DNA of 64,000 nucleotides from Brevibacterium sp. CBA3109 (GTDB lineage Bacteria > Actinomycetota > Actinomycetes > Actinomycetales > Brevibacteriaceae). Positions 9,154 through 18,428 of the stretch are shown here, piece by piece (the first letter of the stretch is position 1; every line of letters starts with the position of its first letter). Where the stretch lies: positions 3,410,001-3,474,000 of the forward strand of contig NZ_CP158281.1 of the NCBI RefSeq assembly GCF_040256645.1, in the 5' to 3' direction. The notes beneath the pieces are model-generated. The model was not told the origin of the DNA, searched no databases, and saw only the letters and a list, made by a program, of their open reading frames with translations. The position numbers and the translations under genes are program-made.

Positions 9154-12100
9154 AGCCGTCCCCCTTCGGCGCCGTTGTCCACATCGAGGTGGTTGACACG
9201 GTCGAGGATCGAGGAGACGGCGTTTTGTTCCGCCTCGGCACTGAAGGTCTCCGACAGGTTATAAGACTGGTTGAGCCGTTTGGTCAGCACCATTTCGTCA
9301 CGCTCCTGGTGCAGGTCCACCTCTGCGCCCAACGACCTCAGAATGTCGAGCATGAGCCCGACGACGATGAGGTAGACGCCGATGTCGAATAGTGTCGAGG
9401 TTCCGAACGACAGATGCCCGAGCACCGGAACGTCGCCTTCGAGGTAGACGGACTTGAACACGGTGTCGCCCCAGATCCAACCGCCGACACCCGTGAGCAC
9501 GGCCATGATCATTCCGGTTCCCAGCATGCCCGACGGGGTGAAGCGGGCGGCCTCGGCAAGTTCGAACTTGCCACCGGCGAGGTAGCGCACGACCAGCGCC
9601 AGACCGGCAACGAGCCCACCGGCGAAACCGCCGCCGGGCTCGTTGTGGCCGGCGAACAGGAGGTAGAGGGAGAAGATGAGGACCGCGTGGAAGATCAGCC
9701 GGGCGGTGACCTCGAGGATGATGGATCGGTTGCGTGGGGCCAGTGTGCGTCCGGCGATGAGCCAGGAGATCCGGCGCTGCGTCACATCCTCGCGCCCGGG
9801 GTCGTGGAAGTTGCCGACCTCCTCGGGGACCGGTTGGAATCGCACGCGCCCCTGCAGTTCGGTACCGTCGCGGCGGGAGACGAAGCGATGGAGATGTCCT
9901 TCGCGTCCGCGGACGAAGATCAGTCCTGCGATTCCGGTGCCGGCTGCGACGAGGACCGAGATCTCTCCGAGGGTGTCCCAGACGCGGATGTCGACGAGGG
10001 TCACATTGACGATGTTCTTGCCGTGGCCGACTTCATAGGCGAGCTGGCCGAAGTCCACGGACACCGGGTCGCTGACACGGACGCCGGCGGCGATGAGCAC
10101 GACGAACATCATGGTCACTCCGACGGCGGCACCGATGATGGCGCGCCAGGCCGGGGTGAAGCGTCCGGTGCTCTGACCGATCCGGGCCGGAAGCCGGCGC
10201 AGGACGAGAACGAAGACGACGATCGTGATGGTCTCTACGAGAACCTGGGTCAGAGCCAGGTCCGGTGCGCCGACGAAGGCGAAGTAGGCGACCATGGCAT
10301 AGCCCGAGATTCCGGTGACGACCACGGCTGTGAAACGCTTCTTGGCCCGGGTCGCTGCGACCGCGACGATGATGAGGACCGCGGCGACAATGAAGTCGAG
10401 TGGGGTGTCGACGAGTTTGAATTCGATGTTCCAGGTGTCGTTTGAGATCACGGCGAGGCCGATGCCTGCGACCAGGACGAGGTAGATCACGCTCTGGTAG
10501 AACGGCAGCGAGCCCCGCTGGGTGCGGGAGGTGACCCACAGTGCCAGCTTCTCCATCCAGCTGATCAGCTTGCTGTAGAGGTCGTGGAAGTCCAGACCGG
10601 AGGGCAGTGTCGATTGGACCTTGGCGAAGGAGTCGCGGACGAAGAAGAGAAGGAGGCCGACGGCGATCGTGACCGCAGACAGTGCCAGCGCCGGTTCGAG
10701 TCCGTGCCACAGTGCCAGATGGTAGTCGCCGTCGCGTGAGTCGATGACTGGCAACGTCGAGGTCCAGGCTGCGAAGCAGCCGTCGATGAAGCCGGCTGCG
10801 GGGCCCAGCCCCACGGTGAGGACGGTGAGCACGATCGGGGAGATGATCAGTGTGATCTTCTCGTCGCGGCGGGCGATGTCGTCGACGCCGTCTTTGCTCG
10901 AGAACGCGCCCCAGACGAACCGAGCCGAGTAGGCCACGGTGAGCATCGAGCCGATCATGATGCCGATCAGCGCGATGATCGAGGCCTTGTCTGGTGAGGA
11001 CAGCAGAGTCGAATAGACGGCTTCCTTGGCGACGAAGCCGAACAGCGGCGGCAGGCCCGCCATCGACGCGGCGGCGATGGTGGCGCAGACTGCCACGATG
11101 GGGAATGCCTTCCAGCCTCCGGAGAGCTTCGTCAGGTCACGCGTGCCCGCACGATGGTCGATGATGCCCACGCAGAGGAACAGGCAGGCCTTGAACAGCG
11201 CGTGCGCGATGAGCATCGCCAACGCGGCTTTTGTGATGTCGGGCGTGCCGAAGGAGGCCATCGTCGTGAGGAACCCGAGTTGGGACACCGTGCCGAAGGC
11301 GAGCAGAAGTTTGAGGTCGGTCTGCTTGAGGGCCTGCCAGCCGCCGATGAACATGGTGAGCAGACCCAGCGTGAGCAGGGTCTCCGACCATCCGGGCAGC
11401 GCGTGGTAGCCCGGCGCTAAGCGCAGGACGAGGTAGATTCCTGCTTTGACCATCGCTGCCGCATGCAGGTAGGCACTGACCGGGGTCGGTGCGGCCATGG
11501 CACCAGGGAGCCAGAAATGGAAGGGAATGAGTGCAGACTTCGAGACTGCGCCGACGAGAATGAGGATCACGGCCGTGACGATGATGGGCCCGGTGTCCAG
11601 GCCGAGGCTCGCGCGCTCCATGAGCGCAGAGATCTGGCCCGTTCCGGTCGCTGACATCAGCAGGATCATGCCCACGAGCATGGCGAGTCCGCCGGCTGTG
11701 GTGACGATGAGTGCCTGCAGTGCGGCCTGTCGGGAGCGGCGACGGGACTGGCTGTGGCCGATGAGGAGGTAGGAGAAGACCGTGGTGCCCTCCCAGAACA
11801 GGTAGAGCATGAGGAGCTCATCGGCGAGGACGAGCCCATACATCATTCCAGCGAAGGCCATGAAGACCCCGGCGAACCGGGCCAACCCCGGCTCATCGGG
11901 CGGGAAGTAGCGAGCACAGTAGACGAAGACGAGGGCCCCGACGCCGGTGACCAAGAGACTCATGATCCAGGAGAGTTCGTCGAGGCGGAAGATGCCGTCG
12001 AGACCGAGTGCCGGCAGCCAGCCCATGCTCTCGACCCACGGTGAGCCTGCAGACCCGACGATGGCGGGAGCCTTGGCCAGGCTGAGGATCAACCCGGCGA

Positions 12101-12203
12101 GCGGCACCAACGCAAGAAAGAAGAACCCGTTGCGACCGAGGCGTTTGACCAATGGGAACGCAATGACAGCAGCCCCGAAGAAGGCTCCTGTCATGACTAT
12201 CAC
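9150..12203 (-). CDS. mnhA: Na+/H+ antiporter subunit A with fused subunit B domain
   Basis: A 1017-residue polytopic protein and the first gene of the run. The N-terminal 500 residues are NuoL-like, with [20 protein letters not shown] and [16 protein letters not shown] (about 220-260). The middle contains the MnhA-specific segments ([18 protein letters not shown]). The last 200 residues match MnhB ([20 protein letters not shown], then [20 protein letters not shown]), which explains why no separate mnhB gene exists. The GTG at 12203 has a GGAGG ten nt upstream; an ATG nine bases further in is an alternative. A TATAAAT sequence sits just ahead of the GGAGG and may be the operon's -10 box. Confidence 0.94.
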   Translation of the reverse strand: MIVMTGAFFGAAVIAFPLVKRLGRNGFFFLALVPLAGLILSLAKAPAIVGSAGSPWVESMGWLPALGLDGIFRLDELSWIMSLLVTGVGALVFVYCARYFPPDEPGLARFAGVFMAFAGMMYGLVLADELLMLYLFWEGTTVFSYLLIGHSQSRRRSRQAALQALIVTTAGGLAMLVGMILLMSATGTGQISALMERASLGLDTGPIIVTAVILILVGAVSKSALIPFHFWLPGAMAAPTPVSAYLHAAAMVKAGIYLVLRLAPGYHALPGWSETLLTLGLLTMFIGGWQALKQTDLKLLLAFGTVSQLGFLTTMASFGTPDITKAALAMLIAHALFKACLFLCVGIIDHRAGTRDLTKLSGGWKAFPIVAVCATIAAASMAGLPPLFGFVAKEAVYSTLLSSPDKASIIALIGIMIGSMLTVAYSARFVWGAFSSKDGVDDIARRDEKITLIISPIVLTVLTVGLGPAAGFIDGCFAAWTSTLPVIDSRDGDYHLALWHGLEPALALSAVTIAVGLLLFFVRDSFAKVQSTLPSGLDFHDLYSKLISWMEKLALWVTSRTQRGSLPFYQSVIYLVLVAGIGLAVISNDTWNIEFKLVDTPLDFIVAAVLIIVAVAATRAKKRFTAVVVTGISGYAMVAYFAFVGAPDLALTQVLVETITIVVFVLVLRRLPARIGQSTGRFTPAWRAIIGAAVGVTMMFVVLIAAGVRVSDPVSVDFGQLAYEVGHGKNIVNVTLVDIRVWDTLGEISVLVAAGTGIAGLIFVRGREGHLHRFVSRRDGTELQGRVRFQPVPEEVGNFHDPGREDVTQRRISWLIAGRTLAPRNRSIILEVTARLIFHAVLIFSLYLLFAGHNEPGGGFAGGLVAGLALVVRYLAGGKFELAEAARFTPSGMLGTGMIMAVLTGVGGWIWGDTVFKSVYLEGDVPVLGHLSFGTSTLFDIGVYLIVVGLMLDILRSLGAEVDLHQERDEMVLTKRLNQSYNLSETFSAEAEQNAVSSILDRVNHLDVDNGAEGGRL

Positions 12204-12450
12204 CGGCGGACACCTCCGTCATTTATACAATTTGCCAAAATGTAGCGGTCACCACTATTTTCTCATGACAGACTGCGTACCTCCCAATCACCGAGGCCGT
12301 TCACGGCAGTCATGATGAACACATTCCGCTCAGATTCCCCCCAGGTTCTGCTCGAATCGGGACACTCGCCAACCCTGGAACAAGGCCCTCAGTGGGGCTG
12401 GAATCGACTCTTCGGCGAGCCCAGCCCACAGGCCTGGGCAGGAGCCTGCC

Positions 12451-13452
12451 TCAGCTGCGGAGTTGGCTGCTCGTGACGAGGAACCCGGTTTCGTCCAAGC
12501 CGGTGCCGTCACAGCCGATGAGCAGTTCTGCTCCGATGCTGTCGACGAGGCCGGCGACCTCGTTGCGCATTCGCCGAAACCGTCGAGTCTGGATCGGCTG
12601 GTAGCGCTGGGACTTCGCATCCATCCAATGCACGTGGTACTCGATGAGCGGCGTCTGACGATGCTTGGCAATGATCGGCGGCACCCAGTCAGCCTCCGAC
12701 ACCCGCACCTCGATGATGCCGGCCGCCTCACTGATCTCCCCGAGGGGGACGAGGAGCGAATAGCCATCGAGGATGACCGGCGCCGAGGCGTCGAAGAGCG
12801 GATCGTCGATCGTGGCCTGGGCGAGGACCGCCTCGTCGGGCGTCGGCAGCGCCTGCTGGAAGGCATGCGGAGCGTGCTTGCGCACGAGGGACAGCGCAAC
12901 GTCAGGCTCGAGCCAATAGGACGAATAGAGATAGAGGTCGATCTTCGCTTCCGGGTCAGGCACGATGACCCGAGTCGGCAGGTCCGCCTCGTCGGCGAGG
13001 CGAACGCCCGTGTGCAGGCGTGACGCGATGGCCAGGATGAGGCTGAGCATCCGCTCCTCCTCCCGGTCGGGCAGCCCTGCCGGAAACGCCTCATGAAGCC
13101 CGTCGGCATCGCTGAACCAGTCCGGCGGCGGGACCGGCTCACGGTCCCGGGGGCAGTCGATGACAACCGCGTGACGAGCCCAGTCGGGCAGCTCGAGCGC
13201 GGCGATCGTGGCTGCATCGAGGTCGACCCCCTCACTCAGACGCGAATGTCGGCTCAGCTTCAGCTGACGATTGTCGTCCAGACGGGGAGCGACATCGGGA
13301 AGCCTGTTGTGCACGAGTGCGAGCACATCGGAGACCTCGACCCCGTCGTCGAGGAGAAGCAGATGAAAACCGCGCAGGTCCGCCGAGGCGTCCGTGTCAC
13401 TGACGCGCTCGGCAGCCTCACGCTGCATCCGCAGCTCTCGACGAGTGGTCAC
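12451..13452 (-). CDS. Protein of unknown function, coupled to dcd
   Basis: A 333-residue soluble protein that I do not recognise. It is acidic, has no signal peptide or membrane segment, and shows alternating helices and strands with several distinctive segments ([16 protein letters not shown] about 31; [18 protein letters not shown] about 178; [18 protein letters not shown] about 273). The frame opens at 13605 but the GTG at 13452 has a GGAGGG six nt upstream and overlaps the dcd stop as GTGA, so it is the likely start. Coupling to dcd hints at a nucleotide-related or housekeeping role, but that is only positional. Confidence 0.7.
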   Translation of the reverse strand: MTTRRELRMQREAAERVSDTDASADLRGFHLLLLDDGVEVSDVLALVHNRLPDVAPRLDDNRQLKLSRHSRLSEGVDLDAATIAALELPDWARHAVVIDCPRDREPVPPPDWFSDADGLHEAFPAGLPDREEERMLSLILAIASRLHTGVRLADEADLPTRVIVPDPEAKIDLYLYSSYWLEPDVALSLVRKHAPHAFQQALPTPDEAVLAQATIDDPLFDASAPVILDGYSLLVPLGEISEAAGIIEVRVSEADWVPPIIAKHRQTPLIEYHVHWMDAKSQRYQPIQTRRFRRMRNEVAGLVDSIGAELLIGCDGTGLDETGFLVTSSQLRS

Positions 13453-14027
13453 ACGTCCCTCCGATAGAAATTGAGATGCGAACGGGAGGCGGTGGGGCCC
13501 TGTTGGCCCTGATAGCGATTGCCGGTGGCCTGCGAGCCGTAGGGGTTGAGGGCAGCCGAGCTGAGACGGAAGAAGCAGAGCTGGCCGATCTTCATTCCCG
13601 GCCACAGAGTGATGGGCAGAGTCGCGACGTTCGACAGTTCCAGTGTCACGTGACCGTTGAACCCGGGATCGATGAAACCGGCCGTGGAGTGGGTCAGCAG
13701 CCCGAGGCGTCCCAGTGATGACTTGCCTTCCAACCGCGCGGCCACATCATCGGGCAGGGTGACGAGTTCGTGCGTGGCGGCGAGCACGAATTCGCCCGGA
13801 TGCAGCACGAACGGCTCTCCCGGAGCCGCCTCGACGAAGCGGGTGAGTTCGGGCTGATCGAGACTCGGGTCGATGACCGGGTATTTGTGGTTGTCGAACA
13901 GACGGAAATAGCGGTCCAGACACACATCGACACTGGCGGGCTGGATCAGAGAAGGGTCGTAGGGGTCGAGGGCGATGCGTCCGGAGTCGAGCTCGGCGCG
14001 AATGTCGCGATCGGAAAGGAGAGTCAC
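13449..14027 (-). CDS. dcd: dCTP deaminase
   Basis: A 192-residue enzyme of the dCTP deaminase/dUTPase fold. It begins [13 protein letters not shown] and contains [38 protein letters not shown], then [15 protein letters not shown], all family hallmarks including the substrate-binding Ser-Ser-Arg and the catalytic Glu region. It converts dCTP to dUTP (or directly to dUMP in bifunctional actinobacterial forms) for dTMP synthesis. The frame is open to 14276, but homology starts at the GTG at 14027, which has no ribosome-binding site and a TACCAT box 7 nt upstream. The downstream unknown gene overlaps by GTGA. Confidence 0.93.
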   Translation of the reverse strand: MTLLSDRDIRAELDSGRIALDPYDPSLIQPASVDVCLDRYFRLFDNHKYPVIDPSLDQPELTRFVEAAPGEPFVLHPGEFVLAATHELVTLPDDVAARLEGKSSLGRLGLLTHSTAGFIDPGFNGHVTLELSNVATLPITLWPGMKIGQLCFFRLSSAALNPYGSQATGNRYQGQQGPTASRSHLNFYRRDV

Positions 14028-14040
14028 GTATCCGATGGTA
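14028..14040 (-). promoter_or_regulatory. -10 box TACCAT of a leaderless dcd promoter
   Basis: On the minus strand TACCAT is followed by the seven bases CGGATAC and then the GTG start. There is no purine-rich Shine-Dalgarno sequence in the preceding 20 nt, so transcription probably begins at or next to the start codon. Confidence 0.55.
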
Positions 14041-14314
14041 GTCGCCCAGGGCGCAGGAGTGCAGTGAGCTGCGCTTGTGAGGGAGCGAAAAGCCTCACAG
14101 TCACCGCAACACGCGGAATCAGGTAACAAATCGGTAACAATACATGCTGTTTTTGCTGGTTTTCTCCCGTGTGTCTCCCCATAGGCATCAGTGAATGCTT
14201 TAGAGTTGGGAGCTGTACGAACCCGAGCACGATGGTGCCTTCCTCTTCTTAAGCCAAGGAATGCCGGGAGTTCCATCGCTTTTCGTGGGTTGACAACAAT
14301 CGAAAGGCATTACT

Positions 14315-16111
14315 GTGAAGACCTCGCGTCTTGTGCTTGCCCCCGCAGTAGCCGTTGCATTGACAGGTCTTGCTGGCGCTCCCGCGTTCGCAGCGACAGA
14401 GTCCGCTACGGTGCCGGCAGGCCCACTCTGTGCGTATGATGACGCGCAGCAATCACCCGACCCCGATTCCAAGGTTCCCGACAGCTCGGACCCGCAGGCG
14501 ACACTGTCTGATGCACAGGTGACCCGGGCCGACATCGCGGATCGCAAGGAGGGCATCGGGTTCTCCGGCACCGGGTTCACCGCCGACAACAAGGCGACCG
14601 TCACGGTCGTCGGCACCGATGGGTCCAAGTACTCGCCGGAGACCAAGCTGACCGTCGACGATAAGGGCAAGGTGTCGGGCACCTACTTCTTCTCTGTCAC
14701 GGACAACGCCAAGGTCCCTGCGGGCAACTACTCGCTCTACCTCACCGATGAGAAGACCGAGAAGGACTCCTCGAAGGTCTCCTTCGAGGTCGTGCCCACT
14801 GCCTCGGACATCGATGAAGACGCCAAGGGCCCCGATTGCACCCCTGCAACCGGACCGGCCCCAGCGCCATCCGAGACCAAGACCGAGGAGCCGTCTGAGA
14901 CCGCCACCTCGACTCCGACCAAGACCAAGACGGAAGAGCCGAGCGGGGACCCCACAGATTCCAAGCAAGCTCGGAAGCCCGCTGCTCCGAAGCCGGACGA
15001 CAACGACAAAAAGTCTGACGACAAAGCGGACACATCCGCAGACACTTCAGGCTCCAAAGACTCCAACAAAAAGTCTGACGACAAAGCAGACACATCCGCA
15101 GACACTTCAGGCTCCAAAGACTCCAACAAAAAGTCTGACGACAAAGCAGACACATCCGCAGACACTTCAGGCTCCAAAGACTCCAACAAAAAGTCTGACG
15201 ACAAAGCAGACACATCCGCAGACACTTCAGGCTCCAAAGACTCCAACAAAAAGTCTGACGACAAAGCAGACACATCCGCAGACACTTCAGGCTCCAAAGA
15301 CTCCAACAAAAAGTCTGACGACAAAGCAGACACATCCGCAGACACTTCAGGCTCCAAAGACTCCAACAAAAAGTCTGACGACAAAGCAGACACATCCGCA
15401 GACACTTCAGGCTCCAAAGACACCAACAAAAAGTCTGACGACAAAGCAGACACATCCGCAGACACTTCAGGCTCCAAAGACACCAACAAAAAGTCTGACG
15501 ACAAAGCAGACACATCCGCAGACACTTCAGGCTCCAAAGACACCAGCGATTCCGCGGGCACGACCGACGAGACTCCCGAGTCGAACACCCCGGAGGCAAC
15601 CGCTCCGACCAGCCCAGGCACCGATGAAGGTGAGAAGAAAGGCGCGACCACTGCGACCCAGGCACTCATCATCGATCCGACCGAGATCAGCTCCGAGGAC
15701 TTCCTCAGCGAGGGTATCAAGCTCGGCATCACCGGCGCTCAGCCCGGTGAGAAGATCACGATCACGGTCGAACATGCTCAGGGCAAGGTCGATCGCTACA
15801 CGATGACCAAGGAAGCCGACTCTGAGGGCAAGGCGACGTTCGGCGTGCAGGCGAAGGTCAAGGCTGTGCTGGGAACGTACAATGTGCGGGCCCAGGCCGA
15901 GAGCTTTGACAGGCCACAAGGCGGCAGCTTCACCGTCGTCACCAACGGCACCTCCGTCGATGAGGGCGGAGAGAGCGGCAGTGACCTGCCCCGCACCGGT
16001 ACCGAAATGACCGGATTGGCGCTCGGCGTCGGACTCCTCGTTGTGGGTGCCGCAGCTGTCGTCATCACTCGTCGGCGGATGACCGCCTCCGACGATCCTG
16101 CGGAGTTCTAA
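14315..16111 (+). CDS. LPXTG-anchored surface protein with a repeat stalk
   Basis: A 598-residue secreted wall protein. A signal peptide (KTSRLVLAPAVAVALTGLAG, cleavage near APAFAA) is followed by an Ig-like strand-rich domain (about 30-165), a Pro/Thr/Lys/Glu-rich linker, nine 20-residue hydrophilic repeats of the type KKSDDKADTSADTSGSKDSN (about 232-411), a second strand-rich domain (about 440-545) and the sorting signal LPRTGTEMTG at 558, a hydrophobic helix and the tail TRRRM. A sortase should link it to peptidoglycan; none is encoded here. The GTG start has AAAGG seven nt upstream. The ABC-like gene begins 6 bp after the stop. The repeats probably form an extended stalk through the wall; ligand unknown. 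Confidence 0.9.
   Translation: MKTSRLVLAPAVAVALTGLAGAPAFAATESATVPAGPLCAYDDAQQSPDPDSKVPDSSDPQATLSDAQVTRADIADRKEGIGFSGTGFTADNKATVTVVGTDGSKYSPETKLTVDDKGKVSGTYFFSVTDNAKVPAGNYSLYLTDEKTEKDSSKVSFEVVPTASDIDEDAKGPDCTPATGPAPAPSETKTEEPSETATSTPTKTKTEEPSGDPTDSKQARKPAAPKPDDNDKKSDDKADTSADTSGSKDSNKKSDDKADTSADTSGSKDSNKKSDDKADTSADTSGSKDSNKKSDDKADTSADTSGSKDSNKKSDDKADTSADTSGSKDSNKKSDDKADTSADTSGSKDSNKKSDDKADTSADTSGSKDTNKKSDDKADTSADTSGSKDTNKKSDDKADTSADTSGSKDTSDSAGTTDETPESNTPEATAPTSPGTDEGEKKGATTATQALIIDPTEISSEDFLSEGIKLGITGAQPGEKITITVEHAQGKVDRYTMTKEADSEGKATFGVQAKVKAVLGTYNVRAQAESFDRPQGGSFTVVTNGTSVDEGGESGSDLPRTGTEMTGLALGVGLLVVGAAAVVITRRRMTASDDPAEF
15008..15547 (+). repeat. Nine tandem 60-bp repeats inside the LPXTG gene
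   Basis: Nine exact-length 60-bp units, in frame (20 codons). Units differ at only a few bases: a G/A change in the first unit and TCC versus ACC at the Ser/Thr codon near the end of the last three. Such near identity implies recent expansion or continual homogenisation, so copy number is likely to vary between strains. No unique spacers separate the units, so this is not a CRISPR array. Confidence 0.97.
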
Positions 16112-16117
16112 GATCCG

Positions 16118-17170
16118 TTGAACGATGAATTGTCCCTAGCGGGGCTGCACCTCGGCAGACACCAGATCGATCTTGGTCGTCTCCGAGCAGGGACAATGCT
16201 CGGTCTCATGGGCAGCGCGGACAGCACCACTGAGGTGGTGCTGTCCGTTGCTGCGCGCTCCGACGTCGCACCTCCACCGCAGTTCCCGACCGGACTCCGT
16301 GCGGGCCTCACGCGTGTGCGCAGGTGGGTCAGAGCATATCTTCGCAAGGCCAATGCCGGATCTGGGGAGGCGGCATTGGCTCTGGCGTGCACGGAGTTCG
16401 GGATCAAACCCGAACTGCTGGGGCGCCGGCTCGGCGAACTCGATGCCAGTGAGCGTGCGAAACTCGGCCTGGCCGTGGCATGGGCGAGCGGCTCAACGTG
16501 GCTGACCTTCATCGACCCCTTCGCATCCGTTCCCGGCCATGCGCGGGCAGGCCTGCGCGGTCGTCTGGCCGACCTGGCCGCCGCACACGGCCGTGGAATC
16601 GTCTTCACCTCGAATACGCTGACCGATTTCACCGTCGCCGAGGCGGGGGTGGCCGATATCGAAAAAGGCGAGCTCGTCGCTTTCGGCACACTGGAACAGG
16701 TCGTCACGGAGCCCAGGGGCTCGCTGCCTGCCGAGCTCAGCGGGGTCAACGTCTATTCCGGGCTGGCGCGCAAGGGCTGGTTGTCGATCGGCCACTCTGC
16801 GGTGAAGGCTCGGACCGAACTCGACGGGAAGGTCTTCGTCACCCTCGGGTGGCGCAGTGCGCTCCTGTCATTGGACGAACACGACGCGGCGTTCACCTCG
16901 GCGACGGTGTTCGAAGCCATCGTCATCGGACTGCGCGATCGTGGTTCCTGCCTGCAGGCGAAGCTATCACCGGTGGACACGGAGATGGGTCTCGCCCTCG
17001 ACGTGGACCTGGCCGACTTGGCCGGGGTTTGCGGGGGTGAGAGCGGATTCGGCGTGCTCCATCCCAGCCTCGGCGAGTCGATCGCCGCCCTGCGTGCCGC
17101 CGTCAAGGTCGGCACCCATGTGTTCGTCGAGGTCGATACCTCGGCACTGCACGCCTACCCGGTGGAATGA
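16118..17170 (+). CDS. ABC-transporter-ATPase-like protein lacking a functional Walker A motif
   Basis: A 350-residue protein whose order of segments mimics an ABC ATPase. Residues 24-40 (RAGTMLGLMGSADSTTE) sit where Walker A should be, but the GKS/T core is absent. Residues 101-118 (LGELDASERAKLGLAVAW) replace the LSGGQ signature, 128-134 (TWLTFIDPF) resembles Walker B without its catalytic Glu, and IVFTSNTLTDFTVAEAGVAD resembles the H-loop region without the His. The C-terminal 130 residues look like TOBE-type beta domains. It probably cannot hydrolyse ATP and may have become a binding or structural protein. The start is a TTG 6 bp after the LPXTG gene stop, with GGAG 12 nt upstream; the start is uncertain. 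Confidence 0.6.
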   Translation: MNDELSLAGLHLGRHQIDLGRLRAGTMLGLMGSADSTTEVVLSVAARSDVAPPPQFPTGLRAGLTRVRRWVRAYLRKANAGSGEAALALACTEFGIKPELLGRRLGELDASERAKLGLAVAWASGSTWLTFIDPFASVPGHARAGLRGRLADLAAAHGRGIVFTSNTLTDFTVAEAGVADIEKGELVAFGTLEQVVTEPRGSLPAELSGVNVYSGLARKGWLSIGHSAVKARTELDGKVFVTLGWRSALLSLDEHDAAFTSATVFEAIVIGLRDRGSCLQAKLSPVDTEMGLALDVDLADLAGVCGGESGFGVLHPSLGESIAALRAAVKVGTHVFVEVDTSALHAYPVE

Positions 17171-17288
17171 TCCCCACCTGCACGCTTCCGACTCCCCTGA
17201 TCCGTGTGCCGGCAGTTCATGAAGTCGGATGGCGGGCAATTGGCATTACACTGAAATTCCTTCATCCCCCACCGATTCAGGAGAAGCA

Positions 17289-18248
17289 ATGCGAACTTCG
17301 CGCAGGCTTCTGATTTCGGCGCTCCTGGTCATCGTCCTCACCGCGGCTGCAGTTCCCCTCCTCAACCTCACCGTCTACACTCCTGCCCGCGCCGCTGAAG
17401 CCTATATTTCGGCGATCGAGGACGCCAACGCCGAGCGTGCGTTCTCCTACCTCGCCTCCCCCACCCCGTCGTCGACCCTGGCGCTCAATCATGATGTGCT
17501 CGCCGCCGCCCCTGACCTGCCACGGGATGCTGAGGCGACGACGGTCTCGATGGACGGCGACCATGCGAAGGTCTCGCTGAGCTATGTTCTGTCGTCGCAG
17601 ACGCGGACGGTGGATCTGTCGATGGTGAAGCTGACGGCGACTGCCGGACTGTTCGACCGGTGGGCGATCGAGCAGGAGAAGTGGCCGAGCCTCGACCTGC
17701 AGGTCGAAGGGTCATCAACGGCCACGGTCAACGGCTACGGAGTCGCCGCGGGAACGGTTCCCGTACTGTTCCCGGCCACCTATCTCGTCGGCTTCGATGC
17801 GACCTACCTCAAGTCGAAGCCAGAACGCGCCGAGGTCACCGCACCGACCGATACCGCCCAGATCGCACTGTCGCCCGAACCCACGGCGAAGCTGGAGCAG
17901 GCTGTCACCGAGCAGGTCACCGAGCATCTGCAGAAGTGTGTGAAGTCGAAGACCCTATTCCCCTCAGACTGCGTGTTCGGCTACGAGACTGACAACGAGA
18001 TCCTCGGCGATGTGAAGTGGTCGCTGACACGCGAACCACAGGTCAGCCTGTCGGCCTCGGGCAATGACCTCGAACTCACACCGTCCACGGTCGAGGTGCG
18101 CATCCAGGGACGCTATCGCGACATCGTCACGGCGGCCGAGCATGACTTCGACGAGACGCTCTCCTTCGTCATGGGAGGCTCCGTCGTCGTCAAGTCCTCG
18201 CAGGTCCGCTTCGATCCGCGCCGCCTCGGCGACGTGACCGTGAAATAG
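17289..18248 (+). CDS. Secreted or membrane-anchored protein of unknown function
   Basis: A 319-residue protein starting MRTSRRLLISALLVIVLTAA, an N-terminal membrane anchor or signal peptide without a lipobox Cys. The exported part begins with a helix-rich region that resembles the NTF2-like folds of small stress proteins (ARAAEAYISAIEDANAERAF), then strand-rich domains, with one Cys pair (KCVKSKTLFPSDC) likely to form a disulfide. ATG at 17289 has AGGAG six nt upstream; the frame is open to 17229 but lacks a site there. A TACACT -10-like box lies about 40 nt upstream, so it may have its own promoter. Function unknown. Confidence 0.8.
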   Translation: MRTSRRLLISALLVIVLTAAAVPLLNLTVYTPARAAEAYISAIEDANAERAFSYLASPTPSSTLALNHDVLAAAPDLPRDAEATTVSMDGDHAKVSLSYVLSSQTRTVDLSMVKLTATAGLFDRWAIEQEKWPSLDLQVEGSSTATVNGYGVAAGTVPVLFPATYLVGFDATYLKSKPERAEVTAPTDTAQIALSPEPTAKLEQAVTEQVTEHLQKCVKSKTLFPSDCVFGYETDNEILGDVKWSLTREPQVSLSASGNDLELTPSTVEVRIQGRYRDIVTAAEHDFDETLSFVMGGSVVVKSSQVRFDPRRLGDVTVK

Positions 18249-18281
18249 CAGATCAGCCGCGAGCAGGCTGCGGAGGGCACG

Positions 18282-18305
18282 GCGCCGGGACCTCAGCGCC
18301 GGGAC
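18282..18305 (+). repeat. Two direct copies of a 10-bp word after the stop codon
   Basis: GCGCCGGGAC occurs at 18282 and 18296, 34 bp after the stop of the preceding gene, with a 14-bp period. It belongs to the set of short near-tandem repeats seen at gene ends in this window. Confidence 0.6.
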
Positions 18306-18347
18306 GTGCTGACCGCGACCACCGGGCGGGACGAAGCCCCTCGTCAG

Positions 18348-18395
18348 TGTGGACTTGCGTGCGAGAAGTTCGCGATTTTCGCACGCAAGTCCACA
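18348..18395. terminator. Long perfect hairpin between convergent genes
   Basis: The 17-bp arms TGTGGACTTGCGTGCGA (18348-18364) and their exact complement (18379-18395) flank a 14-nt loop. It lies between a plus gene ending at 18248 and a minus gene ending at 18429, so it can serve both. There is no U-tract; actinobacterial hairpin terminators often lack one. Confidence 0.75.
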
Positions 18396-18428
18396 ATGAC
18401 GAGCAGTCTGCGGGCCGCTTCGCAGGCC

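Noticed and set aside
12330..13235. 301-residue frame antiparallel or alternate to the dcd-coupled gene
   Set aside because: Ser/Arg-rich translation is typical of a frame-shifted shadow.
14041..14314. Possible riboswitch ahead of the LPXTG gene (GGGAGCTGTACGAACCC region)
   Set aside because: A small GCAC/GTGC stem is present but I cannot match a conserved core such as ydaO; no support beyond position.
15008..15547. CRISPR-like array
   Set aside because: Units are adjacent with no unique spacers and stay in frame.
14737..15732. 331-residue open frame antisense to the repeat region of the LPXTG gene
   Set aside because: It is produced by reading the 60-bp repeats backwards; it has no RBS or homology and mirrors the real gene.
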